Assembly (NCBI GenBank): GCA_905216055.1
Contig: CAJMSH010000005.1
Span: 115,819-179,818 of the forward strand
Length of the DNA stretch: 64,000 bases
Source of the DNA: an uncultured bacterium
GTDB taxonomy: Bacteria > Cyanobacteriota > Vampirovibrionia > Gastranaerophilales > Gastranaerophilaceae
Direction: 5' to 3'
Part shown: positions 53,984 through 62,492 of the stretch, one piece after another
Numbering within the stretch: the stretch's first letter is position 1
Layout of the letters: the number at the start of each line of letters is the position of its first letter
Notes under the pieces: model-generated
What the model saw: the letters and a program-made list of their open reading frames with translations, nothing else
Told to the model about the DNA's origin: nothing
The model's database searches: none
Translations under genes and position numbers: made by a program

Positions 53984-54868
53984 TTACTGTCCCATATTCT
54001 TTATCATAGAAGCTGCAGATGTTCCGCCTTCTTCAATCATTGATGAGCCTCCTTTAAGCTTCAATGCACTTGAATCTGTTGAAACAATGCTGAAATCAAA
54101 AATATCATATCCCCATTTATTAGGCCTTTTTTTACCATTTACATCTATAGCAAATCCAATATTTCCGGGCCAGCTGCCCTTAAAGAGCATTATTGTCCCA
54201 TCAGCCAGTACGTAAGCTTTTCTGTCATTAAGAATAGCACTTTTGCGCCACCAGCTACTGCCTGTAGTTTCTTTATTTAAATCTTCGTCAGATAAACTGT
54301 CATCTTGAGCTTTTTTAATAGAATCAATTCCGTTATATTCAGGAATACACTCCGGGTAAGCTTTATTTTCACAAATTTTTAAAATTTTAACGGATTTTTC
54401 AAACTGTTTCCAAAACTCTGTACATTCACCCATTCTGCCGTTATAGTCAGACGGAACCGGCTTGCCTTCATTATTTCCCCAGTTTGTGCAATTACCGGCA
54501 TCATCATAATTTGTACAATAAACCAATCCGCTTGCATAAGGCGACGTATCCCAGCCGTAACACTCAGGTTTATAACCCATATTGGCTTCTACAAGCCTTA
54601 TTCCTTGATAAACTGTAGAATAAGCCTTTTTAAACTGATTTTTTAACACCATTTTTTGATAGTTTGCAACTAAAACAGGCATAGTCATGGCTGCGACTAC
54701 GCCGATAATGCCTAATGTTATTAAAACTTCCGCCAACGTAAACGCGGCTCGGCAGATATTGTCAAAGTGACAGATTTGCGCAGCACCTTCAGCAAGAGTG
54801 AAAGCACTACTAAAAGCGGCTAAGCGCCTTCCCCCCCCCCGACGTTCTAATAAATCATGTTTCTTCAT
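53984..54868 (-). CDS. Type IV pilin-like protein with G10 tract in a long leader
   Basis: 294 residues. AAAGGAG precedes the ATG. The leader is unusually long (about 42 residues): it contains RRGGGRR encoded by ten consecutive G, a first SAFTLAEGAA, then CRAAFTLAEVLITLGIIGV, which begins the pilin hydrophobic helix. Both candidate prepilin-peptidase sites have Ala rather than Gly at -1. The mature domain has several Cys and Trp residues (CTNWGNNEG, SSWWRKSAILND) and a C-terminal GGTSAASMIKNMGQ. It is in frame with G10; a change of one G would truncate it. Member of a multi-locus pilin/pseudopilin family; a role in pili or secretion is inferred. Confidence 0.85.
   Translation of the reverse strand: MKKHDLLERRGGGRRLAAFSSAFTLAEGAAQICHFDNICRAAFTLAEVLITLGIIGVVAAMTMPVLVANYQKMVLKNQFKKAYSTVYQGIRLVEANMGYKPECYGWDTSPYASGLVYCTNYDDAGNCTNWGNNEGKPVPSDYNGRMGECTEFWKQFEKSVKILKICENKAYPECIPEYNGIDSIKKAQDDSLSDEDLNKETTGSSWWRKSAILNDRKAYVLADGTIMLFKGSWPGNIGFAIDVNGKKRPNKWGYDIFDFSIVSTDSSALKLKGGSSMIEEGGTSAASMIKNMGQ
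54831..54840 (-). repeat. G10 homopolymer in the pilin leader (possible phase-variation tract)
   Basis: Ten C on the plus strand (ten G in the coding strand) in an AT-rich genome, located between the pilin start codon and the mature domain. Confidence 0.9.
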
Positions 54869-54922
54869 AAATTCAGCTCCTTTATTTAAGATTCTTCTTT
54901 CTAAACTTTTTATTTTATTATA

Positions 54923-55819
54923 TCAAATCTTAGATGCTTTTTCAAGATTCTTCCCCTTAATCAAAGACTGAGAGAATACTGATACTAATATCAAAATCAT
55001 TCCTATATAAAAAGACAAAGTGAAATCACGCGCCTCTCCTAAAAAGATTACAGCCAATAATATGCCATATACAGGTTCAAGATTCCCTGCAAGACTTACC
55101 GTAAATGCTGATAATGATTTTAAAACAGATATATGAAGCAAATACAACAAAACCGTACAGAAAAATGCTAATATCATTAACCAGAACCAATCGTTTCCGA
55201 CAGGCCAAATTTGCTGAACATGAGCAAAATACATATATATAGGCAAAAATAATGTCATCAATAAAACACCGCCTAAAAGTTCATAAAAAAGCATGCAACG
55301 TGATGATTTACCAACCTGAACTGTTTTATTAAACAAAGTGTATAAAGCGAACAATGCCGCAGATATTACGCCTAAAATTATTCCAAACCTGTAACTTGTA
55401 TCAAACTTAAATATTAACCAAATTCCAAACACTGCAATCAGGCTATAAAATAGCTCAACAAATGAAAATTTAATCTTTAATATTAAAGGCTCAAACAGTA
55501 CCGTAAAAAATCCTACAAGTGAATAACAAACAACCCCGATTGAAAGAGTTGCCCATTTTATACTGCCGAAGAAAAACATCAAATGCACTGCCAAAAGAGC
55601 ACCAAGCCCTGTAATTTTTAATGCATCTTTAAATTTTTCAACAGGCTTTTTGCCCATCATCAAAAGCATAACAGCAAACATAATAAAGGCAAAAAACATC
55701 CTATACCACACTGTCATTACTTCATTTAATGAAATCAATTTAGCTAAAAGTCCGGTAAAACCTGCTAACAATACCGAAATATGAAGCTTTAAATATTCAA
55801 ATTTTTTACTTCTTTCCAT
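54923..55819 (-). CDS. EamA/DMT-superfamily permease
   Basis: About 298 residues with ten hydrophobic helices in two EamA halves (for example LGALLAVHLMFFFGSIKWA, SIGVVCYSLVGFFTVLFEPL and FTVSLAGNLEPVYGILLAVI). Drug/metabolite transporter superfamily; substrate unknown, often amino acids or metabolites. The ATG start MERSKKFEYLK is preferred over an in-frame TTG 18 bp upstream. Same strand as glgA, 31 bp after its end, so possibly co-transcribed. Confidence 0.88.
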   Translation of the reverse strand: MERSKKFEYLKLHISVLLAGFTGLLAKLISLNEVMTVWYRMFFAFIMFAVMLLMMGKKPVEKFKDALKITGLGALLAVHLMFFFGSIKWATLSIGVVCYSLVGFFTVLFEPLILKIKFSFVELFYSLIAVFGIWLIFKFDTSYRFGIILGVISAALFALYTLFNKTVQVGKSSRCMLFYELLGGVLLMTLFLPIYMYFAHVQQIWPVGNDWFWLMILAFFCTVLLYLLHISVLKSLSAFTVSLAGNLEPVYGILLAVIFLGEARDFTLSFYIGMILILVSVFSQSLIKGKNLEKASKI

Positions 55820-55850
55820 ACCTTTATTCTGTCTCAAATTTTAAAATTGG

Positions 55851-57290
55851 TCAAATTAATTCTTTATATAATTTCAAATATTTTTGAGAACTTCTGCCCC
55901 AAGAAAAATCAGCTTCCATAGCAGATTTTCTCATAGCATTAAAAGTATATTTATCTTGATAAACACCTAATGAACAATAAATTGCCTGCATCATATCCCA
56001 ACCTGAATAACCCCAGAACTTAAATCCGGTTGAATCATTTAAAGGATAACCGTTTACGGTATCTTCCAAACCGCCTGTTGCTCTAACAATTGGCAATGAG
56101 CCATAACGCATCGCAATTAATTGACTCAAACCGCAAGGCTCAAATTTTGAAGGCATTAAATAAAAATCACTTCCCGCATAAATTTGATTTGCCAAATCAC
56201 CACGATAACCAATATATGCTCTTATATTTGAAGAATTATTAGATAACCAGATTAAAAGATTTTCATAATCCTTTTCACCGCTTCCTAAAAATACAAAATC
56301 AGCATTCAAAGACTTTAACTCATTTTCGCATTGCCTGATTAAATCAATCCCCTTTTGAGAAACAAGCCTTGATACCATTGCATACATAGGTCTTTCAGGA
56401 TTATATTTTAATCCGAATTCCTCACAAACCTTCTTTTTATTCTTCTCTTTATTTTTCAAAGATTTTACATCGTAATTTTTTACAATAGATTTATCAGTTT
56501 TCGGATTAAACACATCATAATCTATACCGTTTAAAATTCCGACAACTTTCTGCTGGTTCATACGTAAGGTATAATCCATACCCTCACCGTATTCACCTGT
56601 CATAATTTCTTTAGCATAAGTCGGAGACACAGCAATTACTTTATCAGCATAATTGATAGCTCCCTTCATCCAATTAACCTTGCCGTAATGCTCTACTCCC
56701 CATTCATTATAGACAATATCTTTTCTCATATTTGCAAAATCAAGTACATCCTCAAACCAAACACCTTGATATGCAAGATTATGAATTTCAAATACACATT
56801 TTGTATTTTTCCAGAAATCGTCAAATCTGTAATTACTGTGTAAATAAACAGGAATCATTGCGGTATGCCAATCATTAGCATGGATAATATCAGCCTTAAA
56901 GTTTAATAACTTTGCATATTCCATTGTTGCAAGAGAAAATGCAATATATCTTTCATGTTCGTATTTTGTATCAAGCCATTTTGGATAAACTTCTTTAAAA
57001 CAAGAAAAATACCAATCATTATGGACAAAAAATACATTAATATCAGTTCCCGGAAGCTTGCACATAAACAATCTGAATCTATGTCCCATACCGTTAAAAG
57101 TAAGCCATAATGAAGAATTTTCTAATTCCTTAATTCCCCACTTATTTACATCAATACAACCGTGTAATGGAGTAAAAATAGCTATTTGCGCATCTTTTTC
57201 CAAAGCTTTTGGCAAACTTCCAACAACATCTGCTAATCCCCCTGCCTTAGAAAAAGGAGCTACTTCTACTGATGCAAATAAAATTTTCAT
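55851..57290 (-). CDS. glgA: Glycogen synthase (ADP-glucose type, GT5)
   Basis: 479 residues, standard length. Extends glycogen from ADP-glucose. ADP-glucose motif SKAGGLADVVGSLPKAL near the N-terminus, HANDWHTAMIPVYL, EIHNLAYQGVW, the C-terminal MPSKFEPCGLSQLIAMRYG with the catalytic Glu, and VRATGGLEDTV. Its ATG shares the A of the upstream stop codon (TAATG), so its translation is coupled to the large zinc-ribbon protein. GAGGG sits just before. glgC lies 19 kb away. Confidence 0.97.
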   Translation of the reverse strand: MKILFASVEVAPFSKAGGLADVVGSLPKALEKDAQIAIFTPLHGCIDVNKWGIKELENSSLWLTFNGMGHRFRLFMCKLPGTDINVFFVHNDWYFSCFKEVYPKWLDTKYEHERYIAFSLATMEYAKLLNFKADIIHANDWHTAMIPVYLHSNYRFDDFWKNTKCVFEIHNLAYQGVWFEDVLDFANMRKDIVYNEWGVEHYGKVNWMKGAINYADKVIAVSPTYAKEIMTGEYGEGMDYTLRMNQQKVVGILNGIDYDVFNPKTDKSIVKNYDVKSLKNKEKNKKKVCEEFGLKYNPERPMYAMVSRLVSQKGIDLIRQCENELKSLNADFVFLGSGEKDYENLLIWLSNNSSNIRAYIGYRGDLANQIYAGSDFYLMPSKFEPCGLSQLIAMRYGSLPIVRATGGLEDTVNGYPLNDSTGFKFWGYSGWDMMQAIYCSLGVYQDKYTFNAMRKSAMEADFSWGRSSQKYLKLYKELI

Positions 57291-60200
57291 TATCCCTCAC
57301 TTCCTGAATTGTTATCTTCCTGAATTTCCTCACTACCGCCTAATAAATTTGCGGCCTCTTCTAAACTAACCTCATTATCCTCATCTTCTTCTACAGCAAC
57401 ATAATGGTTCGGATCTGTATCAAATACAAAGTTAATACCGTACTTTTGAGCAACGTAATGTGCCTGATCAATACAAATATTAGCCTTATCATACTGTTTC
57501 TTAAACATCATAACTTTATACATATTATACTTAAACAACATTAAAAGATATTCACTTGTAGTATTATTCTTTTCAAGCTGAATAAGCGAATTATTAATAA
57601 TTCCGAATGCAACATCGTATTTATTTTCTTTCAAATGCAACAAGCTCATAACATACCAAGCAACATATAAAAGCGTCGTCATTCCGTTGTTATTGGTCTC
57701 TTTTATAATTTTATAAATTATAGCATTAGCTTTTTTGAAAGAATTTAATTCCATATAAGAATAACCGATCATAAGATCAGCAAACAACTCTAACTGATAC
57801 AATCTAAAATGTTTGGCCGCAATCTTTGCCTTATAAATATTTTCAGCAAATAAATTGTAATCCCCGTTAAAGTTCACAAATGAATTAATCAATGCCAAAA
57901 GAGCATGTCCAAAACGATCATTTTCAGAAATTGCAAAATTAAGTTTTTGAATTGATTTTCCATGAATTAACTCTTCCAAAACAATAAACAAGTTATAAGA
58001 TTCAGGAACAAAATTAATTTCTCCGCGCAGAATATTTAAGAATTCACCGACATTACCGTACAATAATAAAACATTTGCCAAAGCAACGTACCCTGCAGAA
58101 TCCACAATCAATGATTTAAAATCATCTTCTGTCATATAATCAGGTTTCAGAATACTTATTGTATCATTGCTTATAACATTTAATACCTTGTAACCGATAT
58201 CCAAGCAATCAGAAAGTGCTCCTATATTAAATAATATTTGAACATGTATAACAGACATTAAAAAGAAATAACTGTTAAAATTAGGATCACCAGGATTTAG
58301 TGAAGAAGGAGGCAACAATGATAATACTTTATGCGTCAATTCAAGTGCATGATTATAATTTCCCATAAATAATGCACCATTAATCATCTTATTACACAAC
58401 AAAATTATTTGCTCTGTATCTTTTGTTTTTTCAAGATTTTTCAATGTACTGATAGCAATATTTGAAGTTTTTTCAGGCACATATTCATACAAGTTTTGGG
58501 AAATATTTTTATATAAATTTTGTTTATACTCTTCAATTCTTTCCTGCTGCTCAGGATTAGCATCTTTGTCAAGAAGCTCTAAGATTTTCTCTGTACAATT
58601 CAAATAAGCACTAAAATCTCCTAAAGAAAGAGCAATATCCGCAAGCTGTTCCCACTGACCTCTTTCGTTATCAACATCTTCCAATAAACTGTACAAATAA
58701 GCTTTTACAGGGCTTGGCATACTTTCATCAAAAACTTTTTCAAATAAAATTTTTGCAACATCAGTCAAATAAATTTTGCTAACAGTAGTTAAAAGATTAT
58801 CTCTCAACAGATTGTAATTTGGGAAATAAATACAATTATTATACTGATAAATGAATCCCATATTTGAAAGTTTTATGATTATATCATCCTTATTTTGATA
58901 TCCTAACTCATCAATAGTAGCCATATCAACACGTGTTCCAAGCAACACAATAGATGTTAAAAACTTCATAGTATCAACATCATCCTGTAATAGATTTAAT
59001 CTGCGAGATACTAACTTATCCAAATTTGAAGGAATAATAATTGTTTTTGGATTAACCATTTCTATACTATCATCATCTGCTTCAAACACACCTGATTCAA
59101 TTAAATACTGCATAGCAATATCTATAAATAAACTGCTTCCGCAAGCATATTTTGCAATTCTTTGGAAATAAAAATTATTTAATATATTCCTATAATAAAG
59201 TTTATTTTCTTCAATAAGCTTTTCAAACGGTGTTGGCTTTAGTGTAATTTCAGTATAATAAGGTTTGCTTAGCAAGAAATGACAATCCTTATGCAATGAG
59301 AATGATTTGTCATAAGAAATCAAAAAGCTGATATCTAATTGTTCAAAAGCCTCAAATAAAAATTTTAAAACATCATAAGAGCTTGAATCAATTTTGTCAA
59401 AATCCTCAATAAATATCAAAGTTCTTGGAATAATTTGCAATAGCGTTAAAAATATTTCAAAATAAATATGCCTTGTATCAAAATTATTACTATCACTGCG
59501 TTTATGCAACGTAATTAAATCCTTAATTAATCCATCTGGATCAACAGATGCAAACATCGAAAAATCATTCATATAAAATAATTTTTGGGATACAGTATAT
59601 TCAAAAATTGATGAAACAAGTTCTCTAAAGAATGAATAAGGAGAATACTTCATCTCATCATAACAAGTTAGTGAGATAATATTATTAAATTTCCCTGTTT
59701 CTGCAGCAGCATTTAACACTTTAATAGTATAAGGCTTATACATTTCAGGGGCTTTTATCGCAACAATTCCTTTCGGAACATTTTGAAATTTATTTAAAAT
59801 ATGAAATAAAACATCTGTATTTTCAGTTCTTATAAAATCGCATTTTATTTCATCAAAATTAATCGTTTCAATATCATAAATATCATCGGAATTACTTTGA
59901 GGATCAAGATTATTCAAAGCATTACCATCTATTTTATCTTGTTCAACAAGCATATTTTGAACAAAGTTTGGAATTTTAATTTCAGGTTCTTCTTCTTCCT
60001 CAGGATATTCAACTTTAACATAATCTTTCAAATCGACTTCATAAAACATGACCATATCATCATCAACCATGACTGAATTTAATGGAGAAACCTTATAATC
60101 TCCAATAATTGCATCTGTCACATGATCATCCGTCAAGACTTGGAAAGTATTTAAGATTTTGTCATCTTTTGTGCTTGTAACTTGATTTAAGAGGCTGATA

Positions 60201-60811
60201 TTATAGCCAGAATCTACATTATAAGGGTCATCGTTTATATTTCTTTTTAAAAGAAACATATTACAACGAACTGTGGCATTTTTTTTACGTGTCAATTTAC
60301 AGTTCATTGCAGTAATCTTATTTAAAAGGTCTATTACTGTTTTTATAGCAGTAGATGCAGAACTGTTAAACGTATAATCCTTATCAAACCTTATAACATA
60401 AGTTTTACCGACAATTTGCCTACGCAGACCTATAGATTTTGTATAATCATAAATTATTTTGTCCAAATTTATTTTAAATTTGTTCAAGAGTTTAGCCGAA
60501 CCGAACAAATTTTTCATATCATTTATATTTGGGAAATCAATAGTTAGCATAACGAAATCATCAGTATTTGCTTCATTCATTATGACACTTTTTTCAGTAT
60601 CGTAACCACATTTTCGGCATTTTTTATTTATTGTCTGATTAATTTTTCCACAATTATGACATTTGCTGATAATAACATATCCGCATTTTTTACATGTATT
60701 AGTAGTATTAATAGTTTTGCAAATGGGACATGCAAGCTTTAGCACCTTTTTACAATTAGGGCACACAAAAGCTTTATCATCGATTTCATAACCGCATTTT
60801 GGACATTCCAT
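57290..60811 (-). CDS. Zinc-ribbon / cyclase-like / degenerate AAA / TPR multidomain protein
   Basis: About 1173 residues from MECPKCGYEIDD, chosen because zinc ribbons begin there; a longer in-frame start adds 16 unrelated residues. Residues 1-70 hold six CxxC pairs (C3/C6 to C65/C68). Residues about 76-270 follow the outline of a class III nucleotide cyclase (VMLTIDFPNINDM for the metal strand, GLRRQIVGKTYVIRF for the GDG hairpin) but lack its metal and substrate residues. About 320-620 resembles an AAA/STAND ATPase: KGIVAIKAPEMYKP (near 349) replaces Walker A, while RTLIFIEDFDKIDSSS (near 467) keeps a Walker B. The rest is helical TPR-like, with an acidic tail. The stop overlaps the glgA start, suggesting a regulatory role in glycogen synthesis. 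Function unknown. Confidence 0.78.
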   Translation of the reverse strand: MECPKCGYEIDDKAFVCPNCKKVLKLACPICKTINTTNTCKKCGYVIISKCHNCGKINQTINKKCRKCGYDTEKSVIMNEANTDDFVMLTIDFPNINDMKNLFGSAKLLNKFKINLDKIIYDYTKSIGLRRQIVGKTYVIRFDKDYTFNSSASTAIKTVIDLLNKITAMNCKLTRKKNATVRCNMFLLKRNINDDPYNVDSGYNISLLNQVTSTKDDKILNTFQVLTDDHVTDAIIGDYKVSPLNSVMVDDDMVMFYEVDLKDYVKVEYPEEEEEPEIKIPNFVQNMLVEQDKIDGNALNNLDPQSNSDDIYDIETINFDEIKCDFIRTENTDVLFHILNKFQNVPKGIVAIKAPEMYKPYTIKVLNAAAETGKFNNIISLTCYDEMKYSPYSFFRELVSSIFEYTVSQKLFYMNDFSMFASVDPDGLIKDLITLHKRSDSNNFDTRHIYFEIFLTLLQIIPRTLIFIEDFDKIDSSSYDVLKFLFEAFEQLDISFLISYDKSFSLHKDCHFLLSKPYYTEITLKPTPFEKLIEENKLYYRNILNNFYFQRIAKYACGSSLFIDIAMQYLIESGVFEADDDSIEMVNPKTIIIPSNLDKLVSRRLNLLQDDVDTMKFLTSIVLLGTRVDMATIDELGYQNKDDIIIKLSNMGFIYQYNNCIYFPNYNLLRDNLLTTVSKIYLTDVAKILFEKVFDESMPSPVKAYLYSLLEDVDNERGQWEQLADIALSLGDFSAYLNCTEKILELLDKDANPEQQERIEEYKQNLYKNISQNLYEYVPEKTSNIAISTLKNLEKTKDTEQIILLCNKMINGALFMGNYNHALELTHKVLSLLPPSSLNPGDPNFNSYFFLMSVIHVQILFNIGALSDCLDIGYKVLNVISNDTISILKPDYMTEDDFKSLIVDSAGYVALANVLLLYGNVGEFLNILRGEINFVPESYNLFIVLEELIHGKSIQKLNFAISENDRFGHALLALINSFVNFNGDYNLFAENIYKAKIAAKHFRLYQLELFADLMIGYSYMELNSFKKANAIIYKIIKETNNNGMTTLLYVAWYVMSLLHLKENKYDVAFGIINNSLIQLEKNNTTSEYLLMLFKYNMYKVMMFKKQYDKANICIDQAHYVAQKYGINFVFDTDPNHYVAVEEDEDNEVSLEEAANLLGGSEEIQEDNNSGSEG

Positions 60812-60928
60812 AAAAAAATTATACCACGCAAACTTATTATATACAAGAAAACAGCTCATCTAAACAATTGATTTAATATTAATCTTGATAAAAAACTAAG
60901 AAATAATAAAAAGAATGGAGGTAGAAAA

Positions 60929-60994
60929 ATGTTGAATCAAGAAACAACCCCATCTCCTAGGTATTTTACATATCTAATTTTTGGATTAGGTTAA
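60929..60994 (+). CDS. Possible 21-residue small protein or leader peptide
   Basis: GGAGG stands 7 bp before an ATG that opens MLNQETTPSPRYFTYLIFGLG. The strong Shine-Dalgarno sequence in a gap otherwise without a gene is the only support. It precedes the deleted pilin remnant by 35 bp, much as the short out-of-frame peptide precedes the pilin at 45421, so it may be a relic of a pilin start. Confidence 0.3.
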   Translation: MLNQETTPSPRYFTYLIFGLG

Positions 60995-61004
60995 TTTACA
61001 AATT

Positions 61005-61032
61005 AAAAAAAACATGTCATAATAATGACATG
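61005..61032 (-). terminator. Minus-strand terminator-like hairpin
   Basis: Perfect CATGTCAT/ATGACATG stem with a 4-nt loop, followed on the minus strand by T8. It overlaps the start codon of the pilin remnant. Confidence 0.55.
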
Positions 61033-61222
61033 ATAAATCACAAAAATTTTAACGGTTTTACATTAACAGAAGTTTTAATTACTCTTGGAATTTTACAATT
61101 ACTCCAATACTGCCAATGACAGAAATTGGCTTTTAAATGCTTGCAGTAAAAATAGCACAGAAAACCGCCACTGCGGAAGACTAATCCAATATGACGGTTG
61201 GGAAATTAAATATAAATGGTAA
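61030..61222 (+). pseudogene. Pilin remnant with internal deletion
   Basis: The first 60 bases encode MINHKNFNGFTLTEVLITLG, a complete prepilin leader with G|F cleavage site and start of the hydrophobic helix. After about 61090 the frame breaks (stop at 61117). From there on another frame reads like a pilin C-terminus: DRNWLLNACSKNSTENR, then HCGRLIQYDGWEIKYKW and a stop at 61220-61222. The C..C and Y-D-G-W-E-I pattern matches the end of pilins such as the one at 45421 (INSCKSSGTYCTILLQ). The central globular part is absent, so the gene has lost most of its middle. Confidence 0.8.
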
Positions 61223-61253
61223 AAAAATCGCGATTTTGAAATCGCGATTTTTT
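61222..61253. terminator. Bidirectional terminator after the pilin remnant and dapL
   Basis: AAATCGCGATTT repeated as an inverted pair with A/T runs on both sides; directly at the dapL stop. Confidence 0.85.
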
Positions 61254-62423
61254 CTATTCATATCTTATACCTGCCTCTTTCATTCTTTTTATACATTCTT
61301 TTATTGTATCAACATCTTTAGTTAAAGCTACTCGAAAATATCCTTCTCCGTATTTTCCGTAACCATTACCTGCAGGAACTACTACATGAGCTTTTTCAAG
61401 CATCAATGTAACAAATTCTTCAGAAGTCATTCCTTTTGGAACAGGAAGCCACAAATAAAATGTTGCTTTAGTAGGTTTTACATCCCACCCGAGTTCTCTA
61501 AAGCCTTCCTCTGCAGCATCTCTACGTTCTTGATACATTTTATTCAAATCATTAATATATTTTTCATCAACTGTAAATGCAGCAGTTGCAGCATCTTGAA
61601 TAGCCTTAAAAGTTCCTGAATCAATATTATTTTTAATAGTTCCAAGAGCTTTAACAGCATCAGCATTACCGCATACAAAGCCAACTCTCCATCCTGTCAT
61701 ATTGTATGATTTTGAATGTGAATAAAATTCTAAAGCAACATCTTTAGCACCTTCAACCTGCAAAACAGATGGAGCTTTATAACCGTCATAAGTCATTTCA
61801 GAATATGCCATATCAGAGCATAATAAAATATCATATTTCTTACAAAAATCAACAGCTTTTTTATAAAAATCCAAATCAGCAACAGCACCTGTCGGGTTGT
61901 TTGGATAATTTAAAAACATAATTTTAGATTTTTTAGCAATATCAGCAGGAATTTTATCAAAATCAGGGAGATATCCGTTTTCTTCCAATAAAGGCATTTC
62001 ATAAGGTGTTCCACCTGCAAAAATTGTTGCATTGTGATATACAGGATATCCAGGATCTGGAACTAATGTATAATCTCCTTTATCAACATAAGCTAAAAAT
62101 ACATGCGCAATAGCTTCTTTAGAACCTATATTTGCAAGCATTTCAGTATCAGGATCAAGTTCAACACCAAAACGTTTTTTCATCCATTCGCAAGCACCGT
62201 TTCTGAATCTTTCGGTACCGTTATATGGAGGATAATCATGATTTTTAGGATTATCAATAGCTCTGTGCATTTCCTCAACAATTGGAGGTAATGTCGGAGA
62301 ATCAGGATCACCAATCCCAAGACTTATAATATCTATACCTTTTGCTCTTGCTTCAGCAATTTTTTTATCTATTTCCGCAAACAAATAAGGCGGGATTAAT
62401 TCTAAACGTTCTGATACTTTCAT
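61254..62423 (-). CDS. dapL: LL-diaminopimelate aminotransferase
   Basis: 389 residues. PLP enzyme that converts tetrahydrodipicolinate directly to LL-diaminopimelate, for lysine and peptidoglycan; the pathway variant is typical of cyanobacteria, plants and Chlamydia. N-terminus ISLGIGDPDSPTLPPIVEEM, nucleotide loop LANIGSKEAIAH, LNYPNNPTGAVAD, and PLP lysine in SHSKSYNMTGWRVGF. AAGGAG precedes the ATG. Divergent from ruvB, with a 69-bp shared promoter region. Confidence 0.93.
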   Translation of the reverse strand: MKVSERLELIPPYLFAEIDKKIAEARAKGIDIISLGIGDPDSPTLPPIVEEMHRAIDNPKNHDYPPYNGTERFRNGACEWMKKRFGVELDPDTEMLANIGSKEAIAHVFLAYVDKGDYTLVPDPGYPVYHNATIFAGGTPYEMPLLEENGYLPDFDKIPADIAKKSKIMFLNYPNNPTGAVADLDFYKKAVDFCKKYDILLCSDMAYSEMTYDGYKAPSVLQVEGAKDVALEFYSHSKSYNMTGWRVGFVCGNADAVKALGTIKNNIDSGTFKAIQDAATAAFTVDEKYINDLNKMYQERRDAAEEGFRELGWDVKPTKATFYLWLPVPKGMTSEEFVTLMLEKAHVVVPAGNGYGKYGEGYFRVALTKDVDTIKECIKRMKEAGIRYE

Positions 62424-62492
62424 TAAAATCTCCTTCTTAATATTCTTTCCTAACCTTTAATTTTATGCTATCATAAATATAAAGGAAAGACA

